The notes beneath the pieces were generated by a model. That model did not search any database, was not told the origin of the DNA, and worked only from the letters and a program-made list of their open reading frames with translations. From an uncultured Bacilli bacterium (GTDB taxonomy: Bacteria > Bacillota_I > Bacilli_A > RF39 > UBA660), in contig CAKOKS010000001.1 in the NCBI GenBank assembly GCA_934095845.1, positions 152,534-216,533 on the forward strand: DNA of 64,000 bases, written 5' to 3'. Numbering within the stretch: the stretch's first letter is position 1; each line of letters starts with the position of its first letter. Made by a program: the position numbers and the translations under genes. Positions 1-8,270 of this stretch are shown here, one piece after another.

Positions 1-2
1 AT

Positions 3-1493
3 ATGTTAACTGCAGTTGGATCAAATATTATTACAATTATAGTTGGTTTAGTTGCTCAAGCGATATTTATTAAAATATTAGGATCTGAATATTTAGGATT
101 AAATGGACTTTTTTCCAATATTATATCAATGCTTGGTATAGTTGAATTAGGTATAGGTTCAGCAATAATTTATAATATGTATAAACCTATAGCTGAAAAA
201 GATACTGAGAAAATAAAATCTTTAATGAAATTTTATAAGAAAAGTTATAATATTATAACTTTGATAATTGCTTGTATTGGAATTTTAATAATACCTTTTA
301 TTAAATATATTGTTGATATAAAAAGTGTAACAGCAGATATTAATGTTTATATAGTTTATTTATTATTCTTATCTGAAACTATTTGTTCTTATATATTATC
401 TTATAAAAGAAGTATTTTATATGCTGATCAAAAAGAATATATTACAAATATTACTCATATAGGATATACAATAGTAGTTAATACATTACAATTAATTTCT
501 TTATATTTAACTCATAATTATTATTTATATTTAATTATAAAAATCATGATGCGTTTAATGGAAAATATAGTAATATCTATAATAGTTAGTAGAAAGTACG
601 AATATCTTAATAATAAAAATATTGAAAGCCTTGATAAACAAACTGAAAAAGATATATTTCAAAAAATTAAAGCTTTGTTTTTTCATAAAATTGGAACTTT
701 TATAGTATCAGGAACAGATAATATTATAATATCAAAATATTTGGGCCTTGTTACTGTTGGACTTTATTCTAATTACTTTTTAATTATTAATGCAGTTCAA
801 ACCGTTTTAAATCATTTTGTTTCTGCCACTAAAGCTAGTGTAGGTAATTTGCTTGTAACAGAATCTAAGAAAAAACAATTTGAAATATTTGATAAAATTC
901 GTTTTATGAATTTTTGGCTATCATGTTTTTCATCAATTTGTATATTTGTAATAATGGATAGTTTTATAACTATTTGGATAGGTTATAAGTTTGTTTTACC
1001 AACTAAAGTATTATTAGTTTTGGTAATTAACTTCTTTATTGTTTCATCTCGTTCTGCATATGGTGCTTTTAAAGAAGCAGCAGGTATATTTTATGAGGAT
1101 CGTTTTATACCTATAATTGAATCTTTATTAAATATAGTTTTATCAATTATATTTGTTAAAAAGTTTGGACTTATGGGAGTATTCATGGGAACAGTTGCAA
1201 GTGGATTAGTATTATGGTGCTATAGTTATCCAAAATATGTTTATAAAAATCTATTTGGAAGAAGTTATTATGATTATATTAAAGAAACAATATATTATTT
1301 AATTGTTTTTGTACTTATTGCTGGTTTTAGTTACTCATTAGCTATATTAATAAGCTTTGAAAACATTTATTTACAATTTATAAGCAATGTATTAATTGCT
1401 TTAATAGTTCCAAATGTAATTATGTTACTTTTATTTTCAAAAGATGAAAACTTCAAATATTTTATAAATATGTTGAAAGGATTTAAAAAATGA
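3..1493 (+). CDS. Polysaccharide flippase (Wzx/MurJ-like MOP family), 5' end cut by window edge
   Basis: An integral membrane protein with about 12-14 hydrophobic segments spread over 496 visible residues. The early motif GSEYLGLNGLF is typical of oligosaccharide or teichoic-acid repeat-unit exporters of the MOP superfamily, which move lipid-linked glycans across the cytoplasmic membrane. Such proteins usually start with a short basic stretch before the first helix. Here the first in-frame ATG lies two bases from the window edge and the helix begins at once, so the true start is probably upstream. The stop overlaps the next gene's ATG (ATGA), implying translational coupling. It likely ends a polysaccharide gene cluster lying left of the window. 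The substrate cannot be told from sequence. Confidence 0.85.
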   Translation: MLTAVGSNIITIIVGLVAQAIFIKILGSEYLGLNGLFSNIISMLGIVELGIGSAIIYNMYKPIAEKDTEKIKSLMKFYKKSYNIITLIIACIGILIIPFIKYIVDIKSVTADINVYIVYLLFLSETICSYILSYKRSILYADQKEYITNITHIGYTIVVNTLQLISLYLTHNYYLYLIIKIMMRLMENIVISIIVSRKYEYLNNKNIESLDKQTEKDIFQKIKALFFHKIGTFIVSGTDNIIISKYLGLVTVGLYSNYFLIINAVQTVLNHFVSATKASVGNLLVTESKKKQFEIFDKIRFMNFWLSCFSSICIFVIMDSFITIWIGYKFVLPTKVLLVLVINFFIVSSRSAYGAFKEAAGIFYEDRFIPIIESLLNIVLSIIFVKKFGLMGVFMGTVASGLVLWCYSYPKYVYKNLFGRSYYDYIKETIYYLIVFVLIAGFSYSLAILISFENIYLQFISNVLIALIVPNVIMLLLFSKDENFKYFINMLKGFKK

Positions 1494-1912
1494 AAGTAAA
1501 TTATAATGATTTACCAAGTGTAAAAAGGTCACTAAAACAATCAATTGATTCTCTTTATTATTTTGATGAATCTTTAATAAATAATACCTTTTTAAAAGAT
1601 TCTATAATATTTAGAATAGCTTTGTTTTTAGCAGATTCATATGAAGAAGTAATGAGTGAAGATGATGTTAAATTAAAAGTTGACTGTAGTATAAAAAATT
1701 CGATTATGATTCATGAAAGGGATAATGACAATCATAACATTATATATTTAAAAGTTTGTAATAATGAGAATGTTGAAAGTGTAAAAAAAGGAATTGTTCA
1801 GGTTGTTGAAAAATATAATTTTTTATATGGAGTATGCTTTAACATCAATGATACATATAAAAATTCAAGATTTGAAATGTATTATGACAATTCATGGAAT
1901 AATTTATATTAA
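1490..1912 (+). CDS. Hypothetical protein, 140 aa, coupled to flippase
   Basis: I do not recognise this protein. It is soluble, with no signal peptide or membrane segment. A helical N-terminal half (through about residue 65) is followed by alternating strands (SIMIHERDN, IIYLKVCN, FEMYYDN), which suggests a small alpha/beta fold. It overlaps the flippase stop by 4 bp (ATGA) and is followed at once by a strong hairpin terminator, so it is the last gene of the polysaccharide-type operon. Its role is probably tied to that operon, but this rests on position only. Confidence 0.7.
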   Translation: MKVNYNDLPSVKRSLKQSIDSLYYFDESLINNTFLKDSIIFRIALFLADSYEEVMSEDDVKLKVDCSIKNSIMIHERDNDNHNIIYLKVCNNENVESVKKGIVQVVEKYNFLYGVCFNINDTYKNSRFEMYYDNSWNNLY

Positions 1913-1938
1913 AAGAAACAAAATGTTTCTTTTTTTTA
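1912..1938 (+). terminator. Rho-independent terminator after the flippase operon
   Basis: AAAGAAACA and TGTTTCTTT pair around a very short loop, followed by a run of T. The hairpin starts at the stop codon of the preceding gene. Confidence 0.85.
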
Positions 1939-1967
1939 TTGCATATATTAACCCATCAGGTTATAAT
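1939..1967 (+). promoter_or_regulatory. Sigma-A type promoter of the HigB/HTH-protease operon
   Basis: TTGCAT (1939-1944) and a perfect TATAAT (1962-1967) are separated by 17 bp. An AAAGGAGA ribosome site follows, 5 bp before the toxin ATG. Confidence 0.75.
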
Positions 1968-1984
1968 ACGTAAAAGGAGAACAC

Positions 1985-2305
1985 ATGATAATAACGTATA
2001 CATCAAAATATAAAAGAGATTATAAAAAACTAGAAAATAAACACATGCATAAAGAATTGCAAACTTTAGAAAGAATTATTATGTATCTAAAGTTAGTAAA
2101 TAATATGAGAGAGTTGCTTGATAATCCATATAGTAAGATTTTTCATATTGAAAAGAAAAGTGGAGATTTAAAAGAGTTTTATACTGCAAGAGTAAATCAA
2201 AAAATAAGACTGTTTATTAAACCAGTGTCTAATGAAGATGATCTTGTTTTTATTGTTGAAGTAGAGCTTTTTAAGATAGATTTAAAACATTATAATGATG
2301 GGTAG
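1985..2305 (+). CDS. RelE/HigB-family toxin-like protein
   Basis: A 106-residue protein with the ParE/RelE layout: two N-terminal helices (KYKRDYKKLENK and onwards), then beta strands carrying a GDLKEFYTARVNQKIRLFI block, which matches the conserved core of HigB-like mRNA interferases. These toxins cut mRNA on the ribosome. It has its own promoter and a strong ribosome site, and it precedes an HTH protein by 8 bp. Toxin-first order is typical of higBA modules. Activity is not proven, since HigB active-site residues are poorly conserved and I assign the family by overall pattern. Confidence 0.75.
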   Translation: MIITYTSKYKRDYKKLENKHMHKELQTLERIIMYLKLVNNMRELLDNPYSKIFHIEKKSGDLKEFYTARVNQKIRLFIKPVSNEDDLVFIVEVELFKIDLKHYNDG

Positions 2306-2313
2306 GTGAGAAT

Positions 2314-3348
2314 ATGGAAAGAAAAGTACAACAAGGATTTGGTCCAATGTTAAAAGATTATTTAGACTATTACAAAATAAATCAAACTGATTTTGCTTTA
2401 AAACTAGGTATTTCAAAAAAACATTTAAATGAGATATTAAATGATAAATCATATATATCTTTAGAATTAATGATTGCAATATCTTTAATAACTGATATTG
2501 ATGTTAACTTAATATTTTTCTGTGAAAACTCCAAAAAATTAGATTTATATTTACAAGAAAGATTTAGTTCCGACAAAGAAATAAAAGAATATTTAAATAG
2601 TTTTTATATCAATGATCTTTATAAAAATAAATGGCTATTATTGAAAGATAAAAACTCACTTTTACAAAATGCATATGATTTATTACAATTTTTACATATA
2701 GATTCTTATGATAAAGTTTTACCTTATATTAATAATAAAGTTTTATATAAAAAAAGAGATGATTCTAATTTAATAAAAACATATTTATGGATAAGAAGAT
2801 GTGAAAATATTCTTGAAGAAAATATGGATATAGGCGAATATAATTCTTCTAAATTAAATGAATTATTAGATGAATTAAAAGTAATAAGAATTAAAACATT
2901 TAATGAAGAAGAACTTGTTAAATTATTTAGAAAATATGGAATATATTTAGTTATAGAAGATACTCTGTCTGGAACAAAAACTAGAGGATGTTCAATGGTT
3001 AAAAAAACAAATCCATGTATATTTATATCAAAAGTTTTTAAAGAAAAATCATCATTTTATTTTACTTTGTATCATGAAATTGGTCATATCAAAAGCGATT
3101 TTAATAAATTAAAAAATAAAATTGCTATAGATGATAAAGAAAATGAAGATAATCAGGATAAATTTGCATTAGAATGTATGATTAAAAATGTTGATTTTGA
3201 GCAAATGAAAAAGTTAAATAAACAAGAATTAGTTGATTTTTGTAAAGAAAAGAATATACCACTTTCATTTTATTATTCAAGACTTGCTTATTTAGGAATC
3301 ATAACTTATAGTAATAAAGATTATTTAAATTCAAAGGAAAAGATATAG
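2314..3348 (+). CDS. HTH antitoxin fused to ImmA/IrrE-type zinc metalloprotease
   Basis: 344 residues. An XRE-type helix-turn-helix lies at about 14-65 (NQTDFALKLGISKKHLNEIL). A C-terminal COG2856 domain carries the zinc motif HEIGH at 254-258, inside LYHEIGHIKSD. The family joins operator binding to a protease that cleaves regulators. In HigB-linked versions the HTH part acts as antitoxin and autorepressor. It follows the HigB-like gene by 8 bp and shares its promoter. The length fits HTH-ImmA fusions. The middle region (90-190) is helical and unassigned. Alternative reading: a phage-type ImmA regulator that happens to sit beside a RelE protein. Confidence 0.8.
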   Translation: MERKVQQGFGPMLKDYLDYYKINQTDFALKLGISKKHLNEILNDKSYISLELMIAISLITDIDVNLIFFCENSKKLDLYLQERFSSDKEIKEYLNSFYINDLYKNKWLLLKDKNSLLQNAYDLLQFLHIDSYDKVLPYINNKVLYKKRDDSNLIKTYLWIRRCENILEENMDIGEYNSSKLNELLDELKVIRIKTFNEEELVKLFRKYGIYLVIEDTLSGTKTRGCSMVKKTNPCIFISKVFKEKSSFYFTLYHEIGHIKSDFNKLKNKIAIDDKENEDNQDKFALECMIKNVDFEQMKKLNKQELVDFCKEKNIPLSFYYSRLAYLGIITYSNKDYLNSKEKI

Positions 3349-3391
3349 TATAAAATTCATGATTTAAAACATAATAATTCTAGGTGATAAT

Positions 3392-3937
3392 ATGTCTAGA
3401 ATATTAATGGTTGTAGGTTCAAGAAGAGAAGGTAATTCAATTCATTTAGCAAATAATTTAAAAGCTATTTTTGATCGTAATAGAATTTCAAGTGATATTA
3501 TAGTTCCAGGTAATCAAAAAATATATTTATGTACTGGTTGTATGGACTGCGATAAAAATGGTGTATGTGATTTTAATGATGATATGAAAGATAATATTGA
3601 TAAAATCAATAATGCAGAAGTAATAATTTTTATTACTCCAACAAGATGGAATACGTTATCTGGAGACTTAAAAATATTTATTGATAGGTTAAATCCACTT
3701 TATAGTGAAAAGAAACTTAAAGATAAAAAAATGATTGTTTTAGTTGTTGGTTCTAAATCAAGAAATGAATATTCTACAGATGGTGCTTTAACTTCTTTAG
3801 GATCATTTATTGAAAGCGCAGAAGGCAAATTAATTTATAAAGCATTTTTTGATAATTGTTTAAATTATCCGGATATTTTAAACCATAGTGAAAAAATTGA
3901 AACTGTTGCTAATGATATAATAAATGCGATAAATTAA
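3392..3937 (+). CDS. NAD(P)H-dependent FMN reductase-like flavoprotein
   Basis: 181 residues with a flavodoxin-like fold. The N-terminal strand and phosphate loop MVVGSRREGNS binds FMN. CTGCMDCDKNGVCDFNDDM is the cysteine-rich segment of the iron-sulfur flavoprotein/NADPH-FMN-reductase class, and TPTRWNTLSGDLKIFIDR is the conserved flavin-contact loop. It probably reduces quinones or other small acceptors in the cytoplasm. The gene has a TAGGTGATA ribosome site and stands alone between the HTH-protease gene and an RNA-rich intergenic region. The cysteines could carry an Fe-S cluster, which is an inference. Confidence 0.8.
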   Translation: MSRILMVVGSRREGNSIHLANNLKAIFDRNRISSDIIVPGNQKIYLCTGCMDCDKNGVCDFNDDMKDNIDKINNAEVIIFITPTRWNTLSGDLKIFIDRLNPLYSEKKLKDKKMIVLVVGSKSRNEYSTDGALTSLGSFIESAEGKLIYKAFFDNCLNYPDILNHSEKIETVANDIINAIN

Positions 3938-3979
3938 AAATATATAGAAACTTAATTTAAAATATGATAATATCTATTT

Positions 3980-4094
3980 AGCAAGGAAACTTGCATACAA
4001 TAAAAAAGGGAACATTCAGTTTTTCAGAGTTGAATGTTTACCAAAATTATATTTCTTTAGACACTTATTCTAACGGATGAGTGTCATTTTTTTA
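3980..4094 (+). ncRNA. Predicted antitoxin RNA, copy 1
   Basis: The -10 box TATGAT lies at 3963-3968. The RNA would start near the AGCAAG hairpin (GCAAG/CTTGC), contain the ACATTCA/TGAATGT hairpin and end at GACACTTATTC..GATGAGTGTC plus T-rich tail. The minus strand just beyond carries a decayed toxin 3' end (codons for LIVVIKK then TGA) with no start codon, so this copy has lost its own toxin partner. Confidence 0.65.
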
Positions 4095-4197
4095 TTACAA
4101 CTATCAAAGATTTAAAAGATAATAAGATATTTACTTTTTATTAACAATATATTAAAAGTGGGTAGAAAAATAATAAAAAATATGATAATATGTATTT

Positions 4198-4307
4198 AGC
4201 AAGAGAACTTGCATACAATAAAAAAGGGAACATTCAGTTTACACATGTTGAATGTTATCCTATTAAGTGGGAAGACACTCTAACATCTTAGAGTGTTTAT
4301 TTTTTAT
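4198..4307 (+). ncRNA. Predicted antitoxin RNA, copy 2
   Basis: The organisation matches copy 1: TATGAT at 4181-4186, the 5' GCAAG hairpin, then CATTCAG/TTGAATG. The terminator is ACACTCTAA..TTAGAGTGT followed by T-rich sequence. Only a vestige of toxin coding sequence remains opposite it. Confidence 0.65.
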
Positions 4308-4363
4308 TAACAATATATTAAAAATGAGTAGAAAAATAATAAAAAATATGATAATATGTATTT

Positions 4364-4482
4364 AGCAAGACAACTTGCATACAATAAAAAAGGAAACATT
4401 CAGTTTGCAAATGTTGAATGTCTACCTGTTATTTTTACAGCAGACATTTAATTCTTTTGAATTAAGTGTCTATTTTTTTATT
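4364..4482 (+). ncRNA. Predicted antitoxin RNA, copy 3, convergent with toxin gene
   Basis: TATGAT at 4347-4352. The RNA reads toward the toxin gene on the minus strand, and their 3' ends overlap in a palindromic hairpin (AGACATTTAATTC/GAATTAAGTGTCT) that can terminate in both directions. The segment AACATTCAGTTT..TGAATGTCTACC resembles the toxin mRNA leader (AACATCAGTTG..GAGTGTCTACC), giving matching stem-loops in the two RNAs, as in the Fst/par plan. Confidence 0.7.
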
Positions 4483-4562
4483 ACAACTATCAAGATGATA
4501 AGAAGAAATAAAATGATAGTAATGTATTTAAGAACTTTTATGATAAAGGTTCTTTTTTTCAT
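4470..4562 (-). CDS. Type I toxin-like small hydrophobic peptide A (30 aa)
   Basis: 30 codons: a basic N-terminus (MKKRTFIIKVLKY), a continuous hydrophobic stretch of about 17 residues, and a Lys-Lys end. This is the make-up of membrane-acting type I toxins. An in-frame ATG four codons upstream exists but touches the ribosome site. The leader hairpin CTCTAA..TTAGAG partly hides the AGAGAGG ribosome site, as expected for a translation-controlled toxin. The stop lies inside the hairpin shared with antitoxin RNA 3. The family name is not known to me. Toxicity is inferred from layout. Confidence 0.65.
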   Translation of the reverse strand: MKKRTFIIKVLKYITIILFLLIILIVVIKK

Positions 4563-4625
4563 TATATCAAACATCCTCTCTAAAAAGATTAGAGGTAGAC
4601 ACTCAACAACTGATGTTCCAAGTAA

Positions 4626-4654
4626 ATTATAACAAATAAATAAATTACAATCAA
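4626..4654 (-). promoter_or_regulatory. Promoter of toxin A
   Basis: On the minus strand TTGATT (4654-4649) and TATAAT (4631-4626) are 17 bp apart. The predicted mRNA leader is about 60 nt and contains the RBS-masking hairpin. Confidence 0.65.
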
Positions 4655-4679
4655 TACAAACGTTCGTGCATATTGAAAT

Positions 4680-4708
4680 TTGCAAAAGCCATTAAAATCT
4701 GCTATAAT
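4680..4708 (+). promoter_or_regulatory. Promoter of the LCP gene
   Basis: TTGCAA (4680-4685), 17 bp, perfect TATAAT (4703-4708). A GAGGGGAT ribosome site precedes the ATG at 4732. Confidence 0.75.
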
Positions 4709-4731
4709 ACAGGCCAATGTGAGGGGATATT

Positions 4732-6135
4732 ATGAAAAATACATTAAAAATTGTGCTTAGTATTTTAACAATTATATTATCAATTATTTGTATATTTACA
4801 ATTAAAGGTTTAAATATGTTGCCAAATAAATATTTTATTATATTTGTAAGTATTATGATTTTATTTAATCTTATTGGTTTACTTTTATATGCAAAGAAAA
4901 AATGGCTTAATATAATTGGTCTTGTAATAAGTATAATAACAATTATTGTTTCTATAATTGGGTATTATTATGGAAGTGAAACTATTGATTATTTAAAACA
5001 TTCTTTTAATAATGATTCTGTAGAAATCAGTGAATATGGATTATATGTATTAAAAAAGAATAATTTTGAATTAAATAATATTAAAAATTTTGGATATTTA
5101 AATGATGAATTTGCAGAAAAGGCTGTAAAAGAACTTAAAAGTAGAACAAATGCTGAAGAATTATCTTATGATGATATGTACACTTTATCAAATGATTTAA
5201 AAGATAACAAATTAAATTCAATGTTACTTGATAAAACATACTATAATATGCTTCTTGATGAAAATGAAATATCTGAAGATGATGTAAAATTAATATATAG
5301 TTTTAATATTGAAGTAGAGAAAAAAGTTACAAAACAAAGTGTTGAAACATTAAAACCATTTAACATATTCTTATCTGGAAGTGATGCTAGAAGTAATTAC
5401 ATTGCTAGTAAAACTAGAAGTGATGTTAATATGATTATAAGTGTAGATCCAAAGAAAAAAACAATTCTTTTAACAAGTATACCAAGAGATTACTATGTTT
5501 CAGTTTATGGTAAAACTGGTTTAAAAGATAAACTTACTCATGCAGGTATTTATGGAATAGATACAAGTGTTAAAACTGTTGAAAACTTATTTGATATAAA
5601 CATTGATTATTATATAAAAGTTGGTTTTTCTTCAGTTATTGAAGTTGTTAATTTAATAGGTGGAATAGATATAGAAAGTGATAAAGCATTTGTAAGTCAT
5701 TGTGGTGATGGTGGAGCAATAAAAACAAATGTTAAAAAAGGAATGAATCACTTTAATGGTGGTGAGGCTTTAAGTTATGCAAGAGAAAGATATGCATATG
5801 CTTTAGGTGATAGACATCGTATTTTAAATCAACAACAAGTACTAGAAGCAGTTATTAATAAAGTAACTACTGATAAATCTATTTTATTAAAATATGATAA
5901 ATTACTTAAATCTTTAAGTAAACTATATAAAACTAATATTCCTAGTGAACTTATTTCTTTATTAGTTAAAAACCAACTTGAGGATATGAGTGGATATAAA
6001 ATAGAAAGACAAAGTGTTTCAGGATCTGATGCATCAATGAACACTTATACAGCACCAAGTAAAAAAAGATATGTTATGATCCCTTATGAAAAAGATGTAA
6101 AAAAAGCTAGTGAAAACATTAAGAAATATGCTTAA
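4732..6135 (+). CDS. LytR-CpsA-Psr (LCP) family glycopolymer transferase
   Basis: 467 residues. Three N-terminal membrane helices (about 5-25, 33-53, 58-80) anchor an extracellular LCP domain from about residue 208 to 385. Hallmarks are NIFLSGSDAR, RSDVNMIISVDP, TSIPRDYYV (Arg and Asp of the pyrophosphate site), VEVVNLIGGID-like and GGEALSYARER. LCP enzymes move teichoic acid or capsule chains from undecaprenyl pyrophosphate onto peptidoglycan. The 120-residue stretch between membrane helices and LCP core (90-205) is longer than the usual accessory part. It is a single gene with its own promoter, close to the undecaprenyl-phosphate transporter gene that follows. Confidence 0.9.
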   Translation: MKNTLKIVLSILTIILSIICIFTIKGLNMLPNKYFIIFVSIMILFNLIGLLLYAKKKWLNIIGLVISIITIIVSIIGYYYGSETIDYLKHSFNNDSVEISEYGLYVLKKNNFELNNIKNFGYLNDEFAEKAVKELKSRTNAEELSYDDMYTLSNDLKDNKLNSMLLDKTYYNMLLDENEISEDDVKLIYSFNIEVEKKVTKQSVETLKPFNIFLSGSDARSNYIASKTRSDVNMIISVDPKKKTILLTSIPRDYYVSVYGKTGLKDKLTHAGIYGIDTSVKTVENLFDINIDYYIKVGFSSVIEVVNLIGGIDIESDKAFVSHCGDGGAIKTNVKKGMNHFNGGEALSYARERYAYALGDRHRILNQQQVLEAVINKVTTDKSILLKYDKLLKSLSKLYKTNIPSELISLLVKNQLEDMSGYKIERQSVSGSDASMNTYTAPSKKRYVMIPYEKDVKKASENIKKYA

Positions 6136-6195
6136 TGTTTTTTCTTGTTTTAAATGATTACTTAATGTATAATTAGTCTAGATTGGATGGTTAAT

Positions 6196-7089
6196 ATGAA
6201 AAATATTAAATTATTATTAATAAATATGTTTAATGGTTTCTGTATGGCTCTTGCTGATTCAGTACCTGGAGTTTCTGGTGGAACAATTGCATTTCTTTTA
6301 GGTTTTTATGATGAATTCATAAATTCTTTAGATGATTTATTTAGAGGAAACATGGATGCAAAGAAAAAAGCATTTATATTTTTAATTAAACTTGGCTTAG
6401 GTTGGATTATTGGATTCCTACTTGCAGCAACAATACTTTCAAGTATGTTTACAAGTAAAATATATGAAATGAGCTCATTATTCTTAGGATTTATACTTTT
6501 TTCTATTCCCCAAGTTATAAAAGAAGAAAAGGATTCAGTAAAGGGACATTATAAAAATATTGTATTCTTAATATTAGGTGCATTACTTGTAGCAGGAATA
6601 AGTTACTTTACAACTCATTCAAGTTTAGGTGTTGATGTTAATAACTTAAGTCTTTTCAACATTTTATATATATTCTTTTCTGCAGCTATTGCAATTACAG
6701 CAATGGTTTTACCTGGTATAAGTGGTTCAACTTTACTTTTGATTTTTGGCTTATATATTCCAATTATAGGAGCAATAAAGAAATTTATTAGTTTTGATTT
6801 TTCAGTTGTACCATTACTTACAGTATTTGGTTTAGGTATGATTTTTGGTATAGTTGCTTTTGTTAGAATATTAAAAAATTGCTTAAATAATCATAGAAGC
6901 AAAACAGTATATTTTATTTTAGGTATGATGATTGGGTCTTTATATGCAATAATTAATGGACCAACTACTTTAGAAGTTCCGATGGAAATAATGACATTTA
7001 AAACATTTAATATATTATTTTTTATAATAGGTGCTTTTATAATTGTTATATTAGAACTACTAAAAAGAATGATGTTGAAGAAAGATTAA
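6196..7089 (+). CDS. DUF368 family undecaprenyl-phosphate transporter (PopT-like)
   Basis: About 297 residues with eight or nine membrane helices. The diagnostic block ADSVPGVSGGTIAFLLGFYD lies near the N-terminus, and a second, related block VLPGISGSTLLLIFGLY lies in the C-terminal half, matching the internal duplication of the family. DUF368 proteins are known to return undecaprenyl phosphate to the cytoplasmic face for reuse in wall synthesis. I choose ATG 6196, 5 bp after GGATGG; ATG 6187 is the alternative. The gene lies between an LCP gene and a DUF2974 gene. The same window carries UppP and a DedA protein, the other parts of lipid-carrier recycling. Confidence 0.88.
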   Translation: MKNIKLLLINMFNGFCMALADSVPGVSGGTIAFLLGFYDEFINSLDDLFRGNMDAKKKAFIFLIKLGLGWIIGFLLAATILSSMFTSKIYEMSSLFLGFILFSIPQVIKEEKDSVKGHYKNIVFLILGALLVAGISYFTTHSSLGVDVNNLSLFNILYIFFSAAIAITAMVLPGISGSTLLLIFGLYIPIIGAIKKFISFDFSVVPLLTVFGLGMIFGIVAFVRILKNCLNNHRSKTVYFILGMMIGSLYAIINGPTTLEVPMEIMTFKTFNILFFIIGAFIIVILELLKRMMLKKD

Positions 7090-7115
7090 TTCTTTCTTTT
7101 TAAAATGGAGGATTC

Positions 7116-8192
7116 ATGGCAAATATATTTGATTATATAAAAAAATATGGTGATAAAACTTTTGAAGAAAAAACATTTAATGAAGTAGATAATCTTATAT
7201 TTTCTTCTTTATCTTATATAGACTATAAAGATGTACTAATTAGTAAAAAAATAACTATTCAAGAATGTGCAAAAATATTTTTTGATAAATATACTAAAAA
7301 AGAAATAAAAAATTTTGTACTTGCAACAAGAGATGCACTTGATATATTAGAAAGTATTAAAGATACGAATAGATATAAAGATTTATTCTTATACAATTAT
7401 ACTTATCAATATAATGATGATTTACAATTTTCATGTTTATTTATTGAAATAAGTAAAAAGCTAAGTTACATATCTTTTGAAGGAACTGACGATTTAGTAA
7501 GTGGATGGAGGGAAGATTTTGAGCTAGCTTATAAATTTCCAATTTCTTCTCAAGCAGCTGCTATAAAGTATATTAATTCTCATATTTCGCCATTTTCAAG
7601 AAGAAAATATATGGTTGGAGGGCATTCTAAAGGAGGTAACATTGCTCTAGTTGCTTCAATGTATGCTAATCCTTTAATAAGAAATAAAATAGTAAAAGTC
7701 TATAGTAATGATGGACCTGGTATATTAAAAAAAGAAATATTATCAAAACAATATGAAAGGGTATTACCTAAATATGAACTTATTATACCCGATTCTAGTG
7801 TAGTTGGTTTACTCTTAAGACATAAAAGTGACTATGTAGTTGTTAAATCTTCTAATAAAGGACTTATGGCTCATGAACTTACAAGTTGGCAAGTAGATGA
7901 AGATCATTTTAAAAGATGTAGTTTATCAATGTTTAGTAAAAGAATAGATAAAAGTATAACTGAATGGTTAGAAACTTATGATCTTGAAACACGTGAAAAA
8001 TTTGTTAAAGATTTATTCTCAATATTTAAACGTGCTAAAATAAAATCTCTTTTAGATTTAAAAGGTAATAAACTTAAAAATACTCTTGCAATTATAAAAG
8101 AAAGTTCAAAGTTATCTAAAGAGAGTAAACAGATGATTAATGATTTAATTCGTTTCATAGTTTTATATATAAATAAAGATGTAGATGATTAA
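7116..8192 (+). CDS. DUF2974 family alpha/beta-hydrolase-like protein
   Basis: 358 residues. The N-terminal part (FDYIKKYGDKTFEEKTFNEVDNL) and the lipase-like nucleophile elbow GGHSKGGNIALVAS identify the Mbeg1/DUF2974 group of predicted serine hydrolases. The Ser in GHSKGG would be the nucleophile, and the YISFEGTDD strand resembles the oxyanion region of class 3 lipases. It has no signal peptide, so it is cytoplasmic. The substrate is unknown. The ribosome site TGGAGG is well placed. It follows the DUF368 gene by 26 bp and is probably in the same transcript, ending at a hairpin terminator that begins inside its last codons. Confidence 0.8.
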   Translation: MANIFDYIKKYGDKTFEEKTFNEVDNLIFSSLSYIDYKDVLISKKITIQECAKIFFDKYTKKEIKNFVLATRDALDILESIKDTNRYKDLFLYNYTYQYNDDLQFSCLFIEISKKLSYISFEGTDDLVSGWREDFELAYKFPISSQAAAIKYINSHISPFSRRKYMVGGHSKGGNIALVASMYANPLIRNKIVKVYSNDGPGILKKEILSKQYERVLPKYELIIPDSSVVGLLLRHKSDYVVVKSSNKGLMAHELTSWQVDEDHFKRCSLSMFSKRIDKSITEWLETYDLETREKFVKDLFSIFKRAKIKSLLDLKGNKLKNTLAIIKESSKLSKESKQMINDLIRFIVLYINKDVDD

Positions 8193-8216
8193 TTTGACAT
8201 TAAACATCTTTTTTTA
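8179..8216 (+). terminator. Terminator after DUF2974 gene
   Basis: AGATGATTAAT and ATTAAACATCT pair around TTGAC, followed by seven T. It overlaps the end of the coding sequence. Confidence 0.8.
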
Positions 8217-8270
8217 TGTATACTTTTTTTATGTTATGATATAATTTAAGTAAGAATAGAAGGAATGTTT

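Larger units (their letters stand above)
3961..4482 (+). repeat. Three tandem copies of a promoter-plus-sRNA unit
   Basis: Three direct copies start at about 3963, 4181 and 4347. Each has TATGATAATAT, then AGCAAG..AACTTGCATACAA, an AAAAAAGG run, the hairpin arms ACATTCAG and TTGAATGT, and a terminator hairpin ending in T. Promoters and 5' halves are nearly identical, while hairpin loops and terminator stems differ. Periods are about 218 and 166 bp. Copies 1 and 2 also keep degraded pieces of the toxin gene's 3' end on the minus strand. Confidence 0.85.

Noticed and set aside
3961..4482. Three direct repeats considered as a CRISPR array
   Set aside because: Units are over 160 bp, contain promoters and terminators, and have no short regular spacers; no cas gene is near.
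4375..4632. Plus-strand reading frame of 85 codons across antitoxin RNA 3 and the toxin gene
   Set aside because: No ribosome site, crosses a terminator, and lies antisense to the toxin peptide.
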